Positions 54,463 to 63,455 are shown, counted from the first letter of the stretch. The stretch is 64,000 bases of DNA from RBG-13-51-18 sp050014095 (GCA_050014095.1 JBEKDZ010000004.1:124001-188000), one strand, 5' to 3'. Numbers and translations: made by a program. Notes: generated by a model not told the origin, from the sequence alone.

Positions 54463-55095
54463 TTAGGCGGCTAGTACGACGACCTGCAGGGTAAGGGGGA
54501 GGCTGGTCCGGGACACAGTGAACTTGGGGCGGGGCTCTACCTGGGACTGGCCCATCTCTTTGAGGAAATTCTCCACCGGCTCAAGGTCGCGTTTCGTCTT
54601 AGGGGTTTTGTAGTGCATGGGGATGACTACTTTAGGTTCGACTTTGCGGACGGTCTGGGCAGCCATGGAGGCGTTAATGGTAGATACGCCGCCGACAGGC
54701 ACCATCAAAATGTCGATATTCCCTAGCTCTTCTATCTGGTCATCGGCGAGGATATGACCGATATCGCCGAGGTGACAAATCGTTACGCCATCGACTTCCA
54801 GAAGGTAAACGGTGTTTTTCCCTTTCGACTGGCCCTTGATGGCGTCGTGGAAGGTATTTATACCCAGTATCAAAACGGTGCTGATTTCATATTCGCCGGG
54901 TCCCTTAACCAGCCGGTGCTGGGTGTTGATGCCCTGGTCATAAGAGTGGGAGGGGTGGGGGTGGCTTACAGTGACGATGTCGGCGGTTTGCTTACCAAGG
55001 GTATAGCCTAATCCGGGCGGAAAGGGGTCGGTGATAATGACGGCTTGATTGCCCCGGATACGAAAGCAGGAGTGGCCTAACCAGGTGATATCCAC
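54463..55095 (-). CDS. Metallo-beta-lactamase-fold protein (UlaG/UPF0173-like)
   Basis: Protein of 210 residues, the length of UPF0173 proteins. ITWLGHSCFRI opens it. The metal motif that should read HxHxDH is HPHPSH (His45, His47, Ser49, His50), so the Asp ligand is replaced by Ser. A second ligand region, ICHLGDIGH, and VIPMHYKTPKTK remain. Loss of the Asp could weaken the second metal site. Convergent with the alpha/beta hydrolase. Confidence 0.82.
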   Translation of the reverse strand: MDITWLGHSCFRIRGNQAVIITDPFPPGLGYTLGKQTADIVTVSHPHPSHSYDQGINTQHRLVKGPGEYEISTVLILGINTFHDAIKGQSKGKNTVYLLEVDGVTICHLGDIGHILADDQIEELGNIDILMVPVGGVSTINASMAAQTVRKVEPKVVIPMHYKTPKTKRDLEPVENFLKEMGQSQVEPRPKFTVSRTSLPLTLQVVVLAA

Positions 55096-55243
55096 GGTTA
55101 CAGTCTAGCATATTTAGCTTCGGGGGAGCAAGGAAGTCATCAATTTTTCAATAATCCCTATAATATAAATTAATCATTCAACCACACCCCCTTGCCCTTC
55201 AGGGTGAACCCCCTTTCCAAACCGGGAATTTAATGATTGACAG

Positions 55244-56215
55244 CTAAATATGCAACGCCCGTTTTAAAGCTCGATAAATATCAGCGGTAAACCGTTTAGA
55301 AATATCAGAACCGGGCACGAGCATATCAAAAGCATGGCAGCCGCCGGGGTAAACACGGAGCTCGGTGGGGACACCCGCTTCAATAAGTCTATTCGCATAA
55401 TCAATATCTTCCCGGGCGAAAAGGTCAAGGTCTCCAACTGTTATGTATGCTGACGGAAGACCTTCCAGATTCGTAGACCTGTAAGCCGCCGCATAGCAAG
55501 AAATCCCTTTACCTCCAGGCTCACAGCCAAGGTAAGAACGCCAGCCCATCAGATTATTTTCCCGGGTCCAGAAAAGAGTGTCGGGCAGGGTATCGCCAGC
55601 GGGAGCGACATTGCAGTCGTTAATCATGGGATAAACCAGTAGTTGAAAAACGGTTTTTACCTCCGCCCGGTCACGCGCCAGGATAGCTAGCCCGGCAGCA
55701 AGTCCGCCGCCAGCGCTTGCACCGCCAATTGCAATGTGAGAGTGGTCAACACCTATCTCATTGGCGTGAGTTGACAACCATTTCAAAGCGCTATAGCAGT
55801 CTTCCAATGGAGCCGGATAAGGATGCTCTGGAGCCAACCGGTATTCTACTGATACGACAACACATTCTATTTTTAACGCGAATTGTTTTGCAGTCAAATC
55901 TTCCTGGTCAATATCACCGAGCATGTAGCCACCACCATGGATCCAAAGCAGAGATGGGAACAGACCGGATAGTTTTTCCGGCCGATAGATCCTTACATTG
56001 ACGTTGGGAGACTCCCTCGGGCCCGGAACTGACCGATCTTTGGTAATGACACCCGGAATGACCGGCCATTGCATTTTCATAGCCGCCATCATCTGCTTGG
56101 AAGCGGCACGGGCGGCTGGCAGATTTTCGAAAGACATTGGCGGCATCTGGCTTAACATTATCTTGATGGGTCCCTTGAGTTCAGAGTCTAATAGTTCGGA
56201 AAGATCACGATTCAT
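55244..56215 (-). CDS. HSL-family alpha/beta hydrolase (esterase)
   Basis: Esterase of 323 residues from ATG 56215, which has AGGAG 8 bases upstream; a longer frame lacks this and has no family residues. HGGG oxyanion motif (WIHGGGYMLGD), nucleophile GGASAGGG, Asp in TVGDLDLFARED, His in GGCHAFDM: the hormone-sensitive lipase (bacterial family IV) pattern. Acts on short acyl esters in relatives. Monocistronic. Confidence 0.9.
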   Translation of the reverse strand: MNRDLSELLDSELKGPIKIMLSQMPPMSFENLPAARAASKQMMAAMKMQWPVIPGVITKDRSVPGPRESPNVNVRIYRPEKLSGLFPSLLWIHGGGYMLGDIDQEDLTAKQFALKIECVVVSVEYRLAPEHPYPAPLEDCYSALKWLSTHANEIGVDHSHIAIGGASAGGGLAAGLAILARDRAEVKTVFQLLVYPMINDCNVAPAGDTLPDTLFWTRENNLMGWRSYLGCEPGGKGISCYAAAYRSTNLEGLPSAYITVGDLDLFAREDIDYANRLIEAGVPTELRVYPGGCHAFDMLVPGSDISKRFTADIYRALKRALHI

Positions 56216-56476
56216 AAATTTACTCCTAACTTGTTTAAATAGTACTCCTACCTGCATGCTTCCATAAATAATGTCACCCTGAATTCCCGGTGAAAACATT
56301 ACGGAGTTGGCGCTGATAAACCTACTTGTAGTAACGTGCATTATAATAGTATAACCAAGTTTCGTCAAGGCGCGGGTACTTCAATATATTCATTATAAAC
56401 CGGTAAGTCCTTCGGCTACGCTCAAGACAGGCTTTTTATCCGTGCGGGCTGAAGGCATTGATGTGATTTTTCTCTC

Positions 56477-56506
56477 TTGACAAAATAACCCCTAAAGTGA
56501 TAAATT
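56477..56506 (+). promoter_or_regulatory. Housekeeping promoter of the hrcA operon
   Basis: TTGACA (56477-56482), 18 bases, TAAATT (56501-56506). The CIRCE-type operator begins 9 bases later, so repressor would block initiation. Confidence 0.7.
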
Positions 56507-56514
56507 AGATATGA

Positions 56515-56541
56515 TTAGCAGTCGGGGCAGGAGACTGCTAA
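56515..56541 (+). promoter_or_regulatory. CIRCE-type HrcA operator
   Basis: Perfect inverted repeat TTAGCAGTC-N9-GACTGCTAA. It has the 9-9-9 geometry of the consensus TTAGCACTC-N9-GAGTGCTAA with one compensated change per arm. It lies between the promoter and the hrcA start. Confidence 0.9.
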
Positions 56542-56552
56542 CGGAGATTGAA

Positions 56553-57593
56553 GTGGTAACCAGCCGAAGCAGCAGAATATTAAACTATATTGTCCGGCGG
56601 TACATTGCGGAAGCGGTGCCTGTGCCCTCGCAGGCAGTGGCGGACAAAGCTGACCTGGGAGTAAGCCCGGCCACCATCCGTAACGAAATGGCACAGCTGG
56701 AAAAGGACAGGTATCTCATCCGCCCGCATACATCGGCGGGGTGTATACCATCGGACAAAGGCTATCGCCACTACGTAGAGTCCATCGAAAATATCACGCT
56801 ACCGCGAGAAGAGCAATACCTGATTAGCCACACCTTCCACCAGGTGGAAAAAGAGGTAGAGGCGTGGTTAAGCCTCACGGCATCGCTATTAGCCAGACTC
56901 ACGCAGAACGTGGCGGTAGTCAGTCTACCCAAGGCGACGGATTGCAAGCTGAAGCACCTGGAACTGATTGCCGTCCAGGACGCCCGTACTCTAATGATCA
57001 TCGTCCTCGAGGGGGCGACGGTCAGGCAAAAGCTGATTACGTTCGATGAACCGGTAGCGCAACCGGACCTGGCGACTATCAGCAACAAGCTGAATAACGC
57101 TTACGCAGGCTTAACCAGAAGTCAGATTGCTAAGAGCAAACTAGAGTTAACGGCGTGGGAGAAGCAGGCTACCGAACACCTCGTAGAAATGATGCAAACT
57201 GAAGACAGCAAAGAGTACCAGGAACCGTACCTGGAAGGCTGGCATTTCATGCTGGACAAGCCGGAGTTCGCCCACAACGACCAGATGCGCGACCTGATGG
57301 AGCTGGTCGAACAGCGCTCCCTGCTTAAAGTCATCGTGCCAGCCAAATTAAGCAGGTCAGGCGTGCAGGTAATCATCGGCAAAGAAAACCGCAACGAAGC
57401 CATCCAGAACTGCAGCGTGGTCATCTGCCGGTACGGTCTGCCCGAGGAAGCATCCGGTACCATCGCCGTAGTGGGACCTACCAGGATGCCCTATACCCAT
57501 ACCATCCCCACGGTCTTCTACCTATCGTCAGTGTTGAACCAGCTGATGGGTGGACTATACGGTAGTGAGAGCCGCAACGAAAAAATTAACTAA
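56553..57593 (+). CDS. hrcA: Heat-inducible transcription repressor HrcA
   Basis: Repressor of class I heat-shock genes, 346 residues. The start is taken as GTG 56553, which has GGAG 6 bases upstream; an in-frame ATG at 56511 lies inside the operator and promoter region. Winged helix: VPVPSQAVADKADLGVSPATIRNEMAQLEKD, then PHTSAGCIPSDKGYRHYV. The C-terminus has GLPEEASGTIAVVGPTRMPYTHTI. It autoregulates through the operator at 56515 and leads the grpE-dnaK operon. Confidence 0.95.
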   Translation: MVTSRSSRILNYIVRRYIAEAVPVPSQAVADKADLGVSPATIRNEMAQLEKDRYLIRPHTSAGCIPSDKGYRHYVESIENITLPREEQYLISHTFHQVEKEVEAWLSLTASLLARLTQNVAVVSLPKATDCKLKHLELIAVQDARTLMIIVLEGATVRQKLITFDEPVAQPDLATISNKLNNAYAGLTRSQIAKSKLELTAWEKQATEHLVEMMQTEDSKEYQEPYLEGWHFMLDKPEFAHNDQMRDLMELVEQRSLLKVIVPAKLSRSGVQVIIGKENRNEAIQNCSVVICRYGLPEEASGTIAVVGPTRMPYTHTIPTVFYLSSVLNQLMGGLYGSESRNEKIN

Positions 57594-57610
57594 ATACGTG
57601 GATTTTTACA

Positions 57611-58177
57611 ATGATGCCCAAAGAACCGGAAGAAAAAGAGAATAACGAAAGTACCCCACCGGAAGAGCTGCCGGAAGCAACCATCACTCCGGAGGAGGCG
57701 TTGGAAGAAGAAAAGAAACGCGCCGAGGAATACCTCGCCAACTGGCAGCGGGCGCAGGCCGACTTCATCAACTACAAGCGCCGCGCCGAGCAGGAAAGAC
57801 TGGAGTTCAATAGCTACGCCAACGCCAACCTCGTTCTAAGCATACTGCCCGTCCTCGATGACCTGGAGCGAGCTATCAAGGCTATCCCGGAGGAGTTTAA
57901 CGGGCACGACTGGGTGGAGGGGATAAAGCTGGTGGAGCGTAAGTTCAAAACCACCCTGGAGGGGCAGGGGGTAAAGTCTATTTTAGCGCTGGGGATGGCT
58001 TTCGACCCGAAACTGCATGAAGCGATAAGGCACGAAAAAGGCAAAGAAGGCATGGTCATCGCCGAATATCAAAAGGGCTACATGCTTAATGATAAACTTT
58101 TACGTCCCTCCCGCGTAGCGGTGGGCAACGGTAAAGAAGATACAGAGGAGATAAAGGAGGAAGAGCAAAATGGCTAA
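57611..58177 (+). CDS. grpE: Nucleotide exchange factor GrpE
   Basis: Exchange factor for DnaK, 188 residues. An acidic, disordered N-terminus (EEKENNESTPPEELPEA) and long helix EEYLANWQRAQADFINYKRRAEQE, then the head LPVLDDLERAIKAIP and HDWVEGIKLVERKF, ending in the DnaK-binding GYMLNDKLLRPSRVAVGNG. Overlaps dnaK by 8 bases. Confidence 0.95.
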   Translation: MMPKEPEEKENNESTPPEELPEATITPEEALEEEKKRAEEYLANWQRAQADFINYKRRAEQERLEFNSYANANLVLSILPVLDDLERAIKAIPEEFNGHDWVEGIKLVERKFKTTLEGQGVKSILALGMAFDPKLHEAIRHEKGKEGMVIAEYQKGYMLNDKLLRPSRVAVGNGKEDTEEIKEEEQNG

Positions 58178-60110
58178 AGCAGTAGGCATAGATTTAGGGA
58201 CGACTTTCAGCGAGGTGGCGGTGCTGGAGGCGGGCGAGCCGGTAGTGATTACCAGCTCCGAGGGCAGCCGCCTGATACCCTCGGTAGTAGCGATAAACAA
58301 GAACGGGGAGCGGCTGGTGGGGCAGATAGCCAAGCGGCAGGCAATCGTCAATCCGGAAAACACCATCTACAGCATCAAGCGTTTCATGGGGAGGAAGTGG
58401 GGAGAGCCGGCAGGCCGCGAGTTGCCGGTCGAGGAAGACGCCAAGCGCAAGACGTATAAAGTAACCAAAGCGCCGAATAACGACGTGCGGGTTTTGATGG
58501 GCGGCAAAGAGTACAGCCCGCCGGAGATATCGGCGATGATTTTACAGAAGCTAAAGGCGGATGCCGAGGCTTACCTGGGCGAGAAGATTACCGACGCGGT
58601 TATCACCGTGCCGGCATATTTCAACGACGCGCAGCGGCAAGCCACCAAGGACGCCGGAGCCATCGCCGGACTGAACGTTTTAAGAATTATCAACGAGCCG
58701 ACGGCGGCAGCGCTGGCGTATGGGCTAGACAAGAAGGGAGAAGAGAACATTGCGGTTTATGACCTCGGCGGCGGAACCTTTGATATATCCATTCTTGGAA
58801 TTGGTGAAGGCGCCTTCCAGGTGAAAACCACCAGTGGGGATACCCACCTCGGCGGGGACGACTTCGACCAGAGGATTATGGACTGGCTGGCCAGCGAATT
58901 CAAGAAAGACCAGGGAATAGACCTAAGCAAGGACAAGACAGCTCTACAGCGACTCAAGGAAGCAGCGGAAAAAGCCAAGATAGAGCTCTCGACCGTCCAG
59001 CAGACCGAGGTTAATTTGCCCTTTATCACGGCGGATGCCAGCGGGCCCAAGCACCTTAACATTACGCTGACCCGCGCCAAGCTGGAGCAGTTGGTCATGG
59101 ATCTCGTGGAAAGGACCATCCAACTCTGCGTCCAAGCATTTGAGGCTGCCAAGAAAGGCTCGGCTCCCGTTGACCAAGTTGACGAAGTTCTTCTGGTGGG
59201 CGGGCAGACCCGCATGCCGCTGGTGCAGGATAAAGTAAAGCAGTTCTTCGGCAAAGAGCCGAATAAGAGCGTTAACCCGGACGAAGTGGTAGCCGTCGGC
59301 GCCGCCATCCAGGCCGGCGTGCTCAAGGGAGAGGTGAAGGATGTGCTGCTCCTCGATGTAACGCCGCTGACACTGGGCATCGAGACGCTTGGCGGAGTGG
59401 CGACGCCGCTCATCCCACGCAACACCACCATACCCACCGCCAAGAGCCAAATATTCAGCACGGCGGCGGATAACCAGCCGGGCGTGGAAATTCACGTCCT
59501 TCAGGGCGAGCGCCCCATGGCCGCCGATAACCGAACGCTCGGCAAATTTATGCTCGATGGGATTTTACCGGCTCCCCGGGGCGTGCCGCAGGTAGAGGTC
59601 ACCTTCGACCTCGATGTTAACGGCATCCTTAACGTGCGGGCGCAGGATAAAGGCACCGGCAAGGAGCAGAAGATAACCATCACCGCTTCCAGCGGCCTCT
59701 CCAAGGACGAGGTGAGTAAGATGCAGAAAGAAGCGGAAATGCATGCCTCCGAGGACGCCAGGCGACGCGAGGAAATCGAAGCCAAGAACACGGCGGATAC
59801 CATGGCTTACCAGGCGGAAAAGACACTCCGCGATAACAAGGACAAGATACCCGCCGACCTCAACAGCGAGGCGGAAGGCAAGATAGCCGCGGTCAAAGAG
59901 GCTCTAAAGGGCACGGACGTTAACGCCATCAAGAGCGCTACACAGGCTTTGAATGAAACGATGCAAAAGATAGGCCAGGCGGTCTACCAGCAACAGCAAC
60001 CGCCCCCAGGCGGTCAACAGCCGCCGCCAGGAGGTCAACCGCCGCCTCCAGAAGAGGGAAAAGGCGGTAAAGACGAGGGGACGGTAGAGGGAGAATTCCG
60101 GGAGGTTTAG
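58170..60110 (+). CDS. dnaK: Chaperone DnaK (Hsp70)
   Basis: Hsp70 of 646 residues. GIDLGTTFSEVAVLE phosphate 1, IINEPTAAALAYGLD, VYDLGGGTFDISIL phosphate 2 and LLVGGQTRMP, all complete; substrate-binding domain DVTPLTLGIETLGG; the tail is Gln/Pro/Gly-rich (QQQQPPPGG, PPPPEEGKGG) in place of the common EEVD-like or acidic end. No dnaJ follows in this operon, only a 49-residue basic gene and a terminator. Confidence 0.97.
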   Translation: MAKAVGIDLGTTFSEVAVLEAGEPVVITSSEGSRLIPSVVAINKNGERLVGQIAKRQAIVNPENTIYSIKRFMGRKWGEPAGRELPVEEDAKRKTYKVTKAPNNDVRVLMGGKEYSPPEISAMILQKLKADAEAYLGEKITDAVITVPAYFNDAQRQATKDAGAIAGLNVLRIINEPTAAALAYGLDKKGEENIAVYDLGGGTFDISILGIGEGAFQVKTTSGDTHLGGDDFDQRIMDWLASEFKKDQGIDLSKDKTALQRLKEAAEKAKIELSTVQQTEVNLPFITADASGPKHLNITLTRAKLEQLVMDLVERTIQLCVQAFEAAKKGSAPVDQVDEVLLVGGQTRMPLVQDKVKQFFGKEPNKSVNPDEVVAVGAAIQAGVLKGEVKDVLLLDVTPLTLGIETLGGVATPLIPRNTTIPTAKSQIFSTAADNQPGVEIHVLQGERPMAADNRTLGKFMLDGILPAPRGVPQVEVTFDLDVNGILNVRAQDKGTGKEQKITITASSGLSKDEVSKMQKEAEMHASEDARRREEIEAKNTADTMAYQAEKTLRDNKDKIPADLNSEAEGKIAAVKEALKGTDVNAIKSATQALNETMQKIGQAVYQQQQPPPGGQQPPPGGQPPPPEEGKGGKDEGTVEGEFREV

Positions 60111-60147
60111 CCCGAATAATAGCACGGCTAAAGGGGGGTGAGAAGTC

Positions 60148-60297
60148 ATGGCGAAAAAAGTGAGGGATGATAAACAGGTAGGCAGTCTCGAAAAGGACCT
60201 TGGCTTACCGCCCGGCACCGTGAGAAACCGAGACGGTCGCGACACGAGGTCCGATAAAAAGGTTGGGACGATAAGAAAGGAGGCTAAAAAGGTATAA
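60148..60297 (+). CDS. Small basic protein downstream of dnaK
   Basis: A 49-residue frame from ATG 60148 with GGGGGG upstream, ending TAA 60295. It is highly charged (MAKKVRDDKQVGSLEKDLG, GTVRNRDGRDTRSDKKVG, KEAKKV) with two repeats of a DKKVG-like unit. It lies 37 bases after dnaK and before the operon terminator, so heat induction is expected. No family recognised. Confidence 0.6.
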   Translation: MAKKVRDDKQVGSLEKDLGLPPGTVRNRDGRDTRSDKKVGTIRKEAKKV

Positions 60298-60345
60298 ACC
60301 AAGGCTTCTTCCAGAAAAGTAAAACCAATTTAACTCTTAAGATAC

Positions 60346-60375
60346 AAGAGGTGGCGAAAATGCCCCCTCTTTTTT
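60346..60375 (+). terminator. Terminator of the hrcA-grpE-dnaK operon
   Basis: AAGAGG-TGGC and GCC-CCCTCTT arms with a GAAAAT loop, followed by TTTTT. Confidence 0.85.
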
Positions 60376-60396
60376 GGTTTTAAAAACCCTCTCATA

Positions 60397-60464
60397 TCTC
60401 CCTTTACGAAAGGGAGAAGCTATAATATTTTTCTTTTCTTGTCTCCCTCTTTTTTAAAGAGGGA
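60397..60464. repeat. Pair of short inverted repeats
   Basis: TCTCCCTTT-ACG-AAAGGGAGA (60397-60417) and TCCCTCTTT-TTT-AAAGAGGGA (60444-60464). Related to the palindrome at 16828-16860. Confidence 0.65.
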
Positions 60465-60482
60465 CTAAGGGAGTTTTTAACA

Positions 60483-60510
60483 CTTTTGCGCAATTCCGCA
60501 GGTGCTCTTT
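60483..60510 (+). repeat. Left copy of a 28-bp direct repeat
   Basis: CTTTTGCGCAATTCCGCAGG then TGCTCTTT. It matches the copy at 63456-63483 at 26 of 28 positions in the same orientation. It ends 2 bases short of the sulfatase-like stop codon. Confidence 0.85.
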
Positions 60511-60512
60511 AC

Positions 60513-61913
60513 CTATAACCTTAGTTCCAGGCGCGGTTTGAGGAGATGCTCGGCGAGATGTGTATCACGCATATACTTGACTAGTAATTGATGCAGTTCA
60601 CGCGCTTTATCCGGATGCTCTTTGATAACGTTCTTCAATTGATGGGGGTCGGATTTTAAGTTATAAAGCTCGGATAGACCCGGCTCGGTATTATAAAGCA
60701 GCGTCCACTCGGCGGTAGTGACGGTAGCCGTGGAGTCCTTTTCTGTCAGCCGCGGGAAGTCATCAATCGACCTTAAAGTTTCACCGGCATTGATGAATGG
60801 GTGGGCGCTCACCACATAATCACGTCCGGGCCGGGAAGTGTCTTTTACCATGGGCATCAGCGATTTCCCGTCAACGTGAGACGGAATCTTCTGCCCCATG
60901 GCTTCCATAACCGTAGGCATAAGGTCGACTGCCGATGTGAGGCCGCTATATGTTGTCGGCTTAATACCGGGCATGTAAATAAGCAGCGGGGTATGTGTCA
61001 CTTCTTCATAGAATGGTGAAAGCGTCCATATCCCTGTCATTGGCCGGCCGGTCTTCTTGTCCTTGGCAAAAATCATTTTCCCTACAATGCCGCCGTGCTC
61101 CCCGAAATAATAGCCATGGTCGCTGGTGAAGATAACGAGGGTATTTTTCAGCAGTCCCAGGTTCTCCACATGACGCATAAAATAACCGAACCAGGTATCC
61201 ACCATGGTGACCTCGCCGCAATAGGAAGCATGGGCTTTTTTGACCTTTTCTTCGGTCATGCCGGGCACATCCTGCCAGTAGCCATAAATAGGCATTGCCT
61301 GCTCGCCGTCATGTCCGGGCCAGTAAAGCTCGCGGTAATACTGCGGGGGTTCCCAGGGCTCGTGGGGGTCCCAGGTATCCACGTAAAGGAAGAAATCCTC
61401 TTTATAATGACGTTCCAGCCATTTCATCGCTGTAGTGAAGGTGCGGGGGGCGAAGCAATCCGCTTCATAGCGCCAGTCTTTCCTGACGTCTCCTCCATAA
61501 ATACTATGCATGACCTGCCCTTCACCAGTCTTACGGTCGACCCTCCATTCAAGGTGCATCTGGCCGGTAACCTCGGTAAAAGTACGGAAACCGCGGTCGT
61601 AGTTCATACCCCGGCGGATATAGAAAGGCGTATCGACTATGGCGGCGGTGTTGATGCCATTTCCCGAAAGCAGCTCGGGTAGCGTCACCTCGTCCTTGAA
61701 CAATGGCTCCCACTGCATGTAGGACATCGTCCAGCGGCCTGTGAGGTAATCGGCGCGGGTGGGCATGGTGGGAAAGCCGGCAATATAATGGCGATCGAAA
61801 CGCACTGACCGGGCAGCAAAAGCATCGATGGAAGGAGTAATGATTTCCTTATTGCCGTAGGCACCCACGTGGTCGCACCGCAAGGTATCCGATATTACCC
61901 AGATAACGTTCAT
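60513..61913 (-). CDS. Sulfatase-like hydrolase with Thr at the nucleophile position
   Basis: Alkaline-phosphatase-superfamily enzyme of 466 residues. Metal ligands: VISDTLRCDHVGAYG at the N-terminus and FTSDHGYYFGEHG in the middle. In sulfatases the Cys or Ser of C/S-x-P-x-R becomes formylglycine; here the motif is TMPTRADYLTGR with Thr49, so no formylglycine is possible. Thr is a nucleophile in phosphodiesterases and LtaS-type phosphotransferases of this superfamily. The true substrate may be a phosphate or phosphonate ester. Divergent from an arylsulfotransferase-like gene. Confidence 0.86.
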   Translation of the reverse strand: MNVIWVISDTLRCDHVGAYGNKEIITPSIDAFAARSVRFDRHYIAGFPTMPTRADYLTGRWTMSYMQWEPLFKDEVTLPELLSGNGINTAAIVDTPFYIRRGMNYDRGFRTFTEVTGQMHLEWRVDRKTGEGQVMHSIYGGDVRKDWRYEADCFAPRTFTTAMKWLERHYKEDFFLYVDTWDPHEPWEPPQYYRELYWPGHDGEQAMPIYGYWQDVPGMTEEKVKKAHASYCGEVTMVDTWFGYFMRHVENLGLLKNTLVIFTSDHGYYFGEHGGIVGKMIFAKDKKTGRPMTGIWTLSPFYEEVTHTPLLIYMPGIKPTTYSGLTSAVDLMPTVMEAMGQKIPSHVDGKSLMPMVKDTSRPGRDYVVSAHPFINAGETLRSIDDFPRLTEKDSTATVTTAEWTLLYNTEPGLSELYNLKSDPHQLKNVIKEHPDKARELHQLLVKYMRDTHLAEHLLKPRLELRL

Positions 61914-61934
61914 TTTCCTCTCCTCTTTATATTC

Positions 61935-61953
61935 ATGATACGCTGTGTATCAT
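61935..61953. promoter_or_regulatory. Candidate operator between the divergent sulfatase-like and sulfotransferase-like genes
   Basis: Perfect inverted repeat ATGATAC-GCTGT-GTATCAT, 19 bases, 22 bases upstream of the sulfatase-like start, in an AT-rich 151-base divergent gap. Confidence 0.5.
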
Positions 61954-62073
61954 AATATATCGCATTTAGCGAATAATTAAAAGCAATCCATGATTTTTTA
62001 ATAAAAAGTAGAAAAAGTTCAAAGATTAAGCTAATATGGATATACTATTCATCCGTCCGAAGGAGTGAGGAAA

Positions 62074-63450
62074 ATGCCTCCATCTATATATCCAACTGGG
62101 ACAACCATCTACTATCAGGATAAATGCTGGAACGGCTATACCTTGTTCGGAGCGGAACTCCATCGGAACAACGGCCGCGGCGCGGTGCTGATTGATATGA
62201 ACGGCAATGTGGTCAACCGCTGGCAGGGGCTGGATGGGTTCCCCAATAAAATGCTGCCCGGCGGGCATGTCATGGGCAGCACGGGAATACGTAACTTTAA
62301 ATACGGCTACCAGGATATGGTCGACCTTGTTGAGGTGGACTGGGATGGTAATATCGTCTTGAAGTTCGATAAATACGAGCTGGTCAAAGACCCCAGGCAG
62401 CCGCCGCGCTGGATGGCACGCCAGCACCATGACTATCAGCGAGAGGGTAACCCGGTGGGATATTACGTCCCCGGCATGGAGCCGAAATCCGGCGGCGGCA
62501 AGACGCTGATACTCTGCCATAAAAACCTTAAAGACTCACGGATAAGCGATAAGCCGCTGGTGGACGATACGATTATCGAGGTGGATGGGCGGGGCAAGAT
62601 TACCTGGGAGTGGATTTGCAGCGAGCACTTCGAGGAAATGGGGTTCAGCACACAGGCGAAAAAAGTAATACGACGTAATCCGGGCATGAAACCAGCAGGC
62701 GGGGGGATGGGCGACTGGATGCACATGAACTCGATGTCCACGCTGGGCCCCAATAAGCTCTATGATAACGGCGATAAGCGTTTTCATCCGGACAATATTA
62801 TCTGGGACGGACGCCAAACGAATATTATCGCTATTATAGATAGAAAAACGGGCAAAATCGTCTGGCATCTGGGACCTTACTTTACCGCGACCAAAGCCCT
62901 GCAAAAAATAGGGCAAATAATCGGGCAGCACCATGCGCATATCATACCGCGGGGGTTGCCGGGGGAGGGGAATATCTTGCTCTTTGATAACGGCGGGTCA
63001 GCGGGCTATGGCGTCCCCAATCCCGGCGCACCAGAAGGTATCGATAACGCGCGGCGGGACTTTTCACGCGTGCTGGAACTCGACCCGGTTACCCTGGAAA
63101 TCAAATGGCAGTATCCGCCGCCTGCCTTTGGTATGAACCGACTTTACAGCGCCCTCGTCAGCTCCGCACAGCGTCTCCCCAACGGCAATACGCTGATTAC
63201 GGAAGGCAACAGCGGTCGGATTATCGAGGTAACGGCGGAACAGGGGACGGCATGGGAATACATCAGCCCGTACCAGCACCGGATGCTAAAGTTTAATCTG
63301 CTGTACCGCGCCTACCGCGTCCCTTACGAGTGGGCGCCTCTGGCGGAAAGGCCGGCAGAGATAGCCCTGCCGCGTATTGATAATAGCAAGTTCAGAGTGC
63401 CGGGCTCGCCCAAGCAGAAACGGGAGAGATTAACGATAATTAAGCGTTAG
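62074..63450 (+). CDS. Arylsulfotransferase (ASST)-like protein
   Basis: Protein of 458 residues from ATG 62074 (AAGGAG 8 bases upstream). NGYTLFGAELHRNN, AVLIDMNGNVVNRWQ, DDTIIEVDGRGKITWEW, GKIVWHLGP and GQHHAHIIPRG are the repeated beta-propeller blades and conserved His of arylsulfotransferases, which move sulfate between phenols. No signal peptide is visible, whereas many ASSTs are periplasmic. It shares a divergent control region with the sulfatase-like gene. Confidence 0.84.
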   Translation: MPPSIYPTGTTIYYQDKCWNGYTLFGAELHRNNGRGAVLIDMNGNVVNRWQGLDGFPNKMLPGGHVMGSTGIRNFKYGYQDMVDLVEVDWDGNIVLKFDKYELVKDPRQPPRWMARQHHDYQREGNPVGYYVPGMEPKSGGGKTLILCHKNLKDSRISDKPLVDDTIIEVDGRGKITWEWICSEHFEEMGFSTQAKKVIRRNPGMKPAGGGMGDWMHMNSMSTLGPNKLYDNGDKRFHPDNIIWDGRQTNIIAIIDRKTGKIVWHLGPYFTATKALQKIGQIIGQHHAHIIPRGLPGEGNILLFDNGGSAGYGVPNPGAPEGIDNARRDFSRVLELDPVTLEIKWQYPPPAFGMNRLYSALVSSAQRLPNGNTLITEGNSGRIIEVTAEQGTAWEYISPYQHRMLKFNLLYRAYRVPYEWAPLAERPAEIALPRIDNSKFRVPGSPKQKRERLTIIKR

Positions 63451-63455
63451 TTACT

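Noticed and set aside
58757..59461. 234-codon minus-strand frame in dnaK
   Set aside because: Antisense shadow; dnaK antisense frames are a known artefact.
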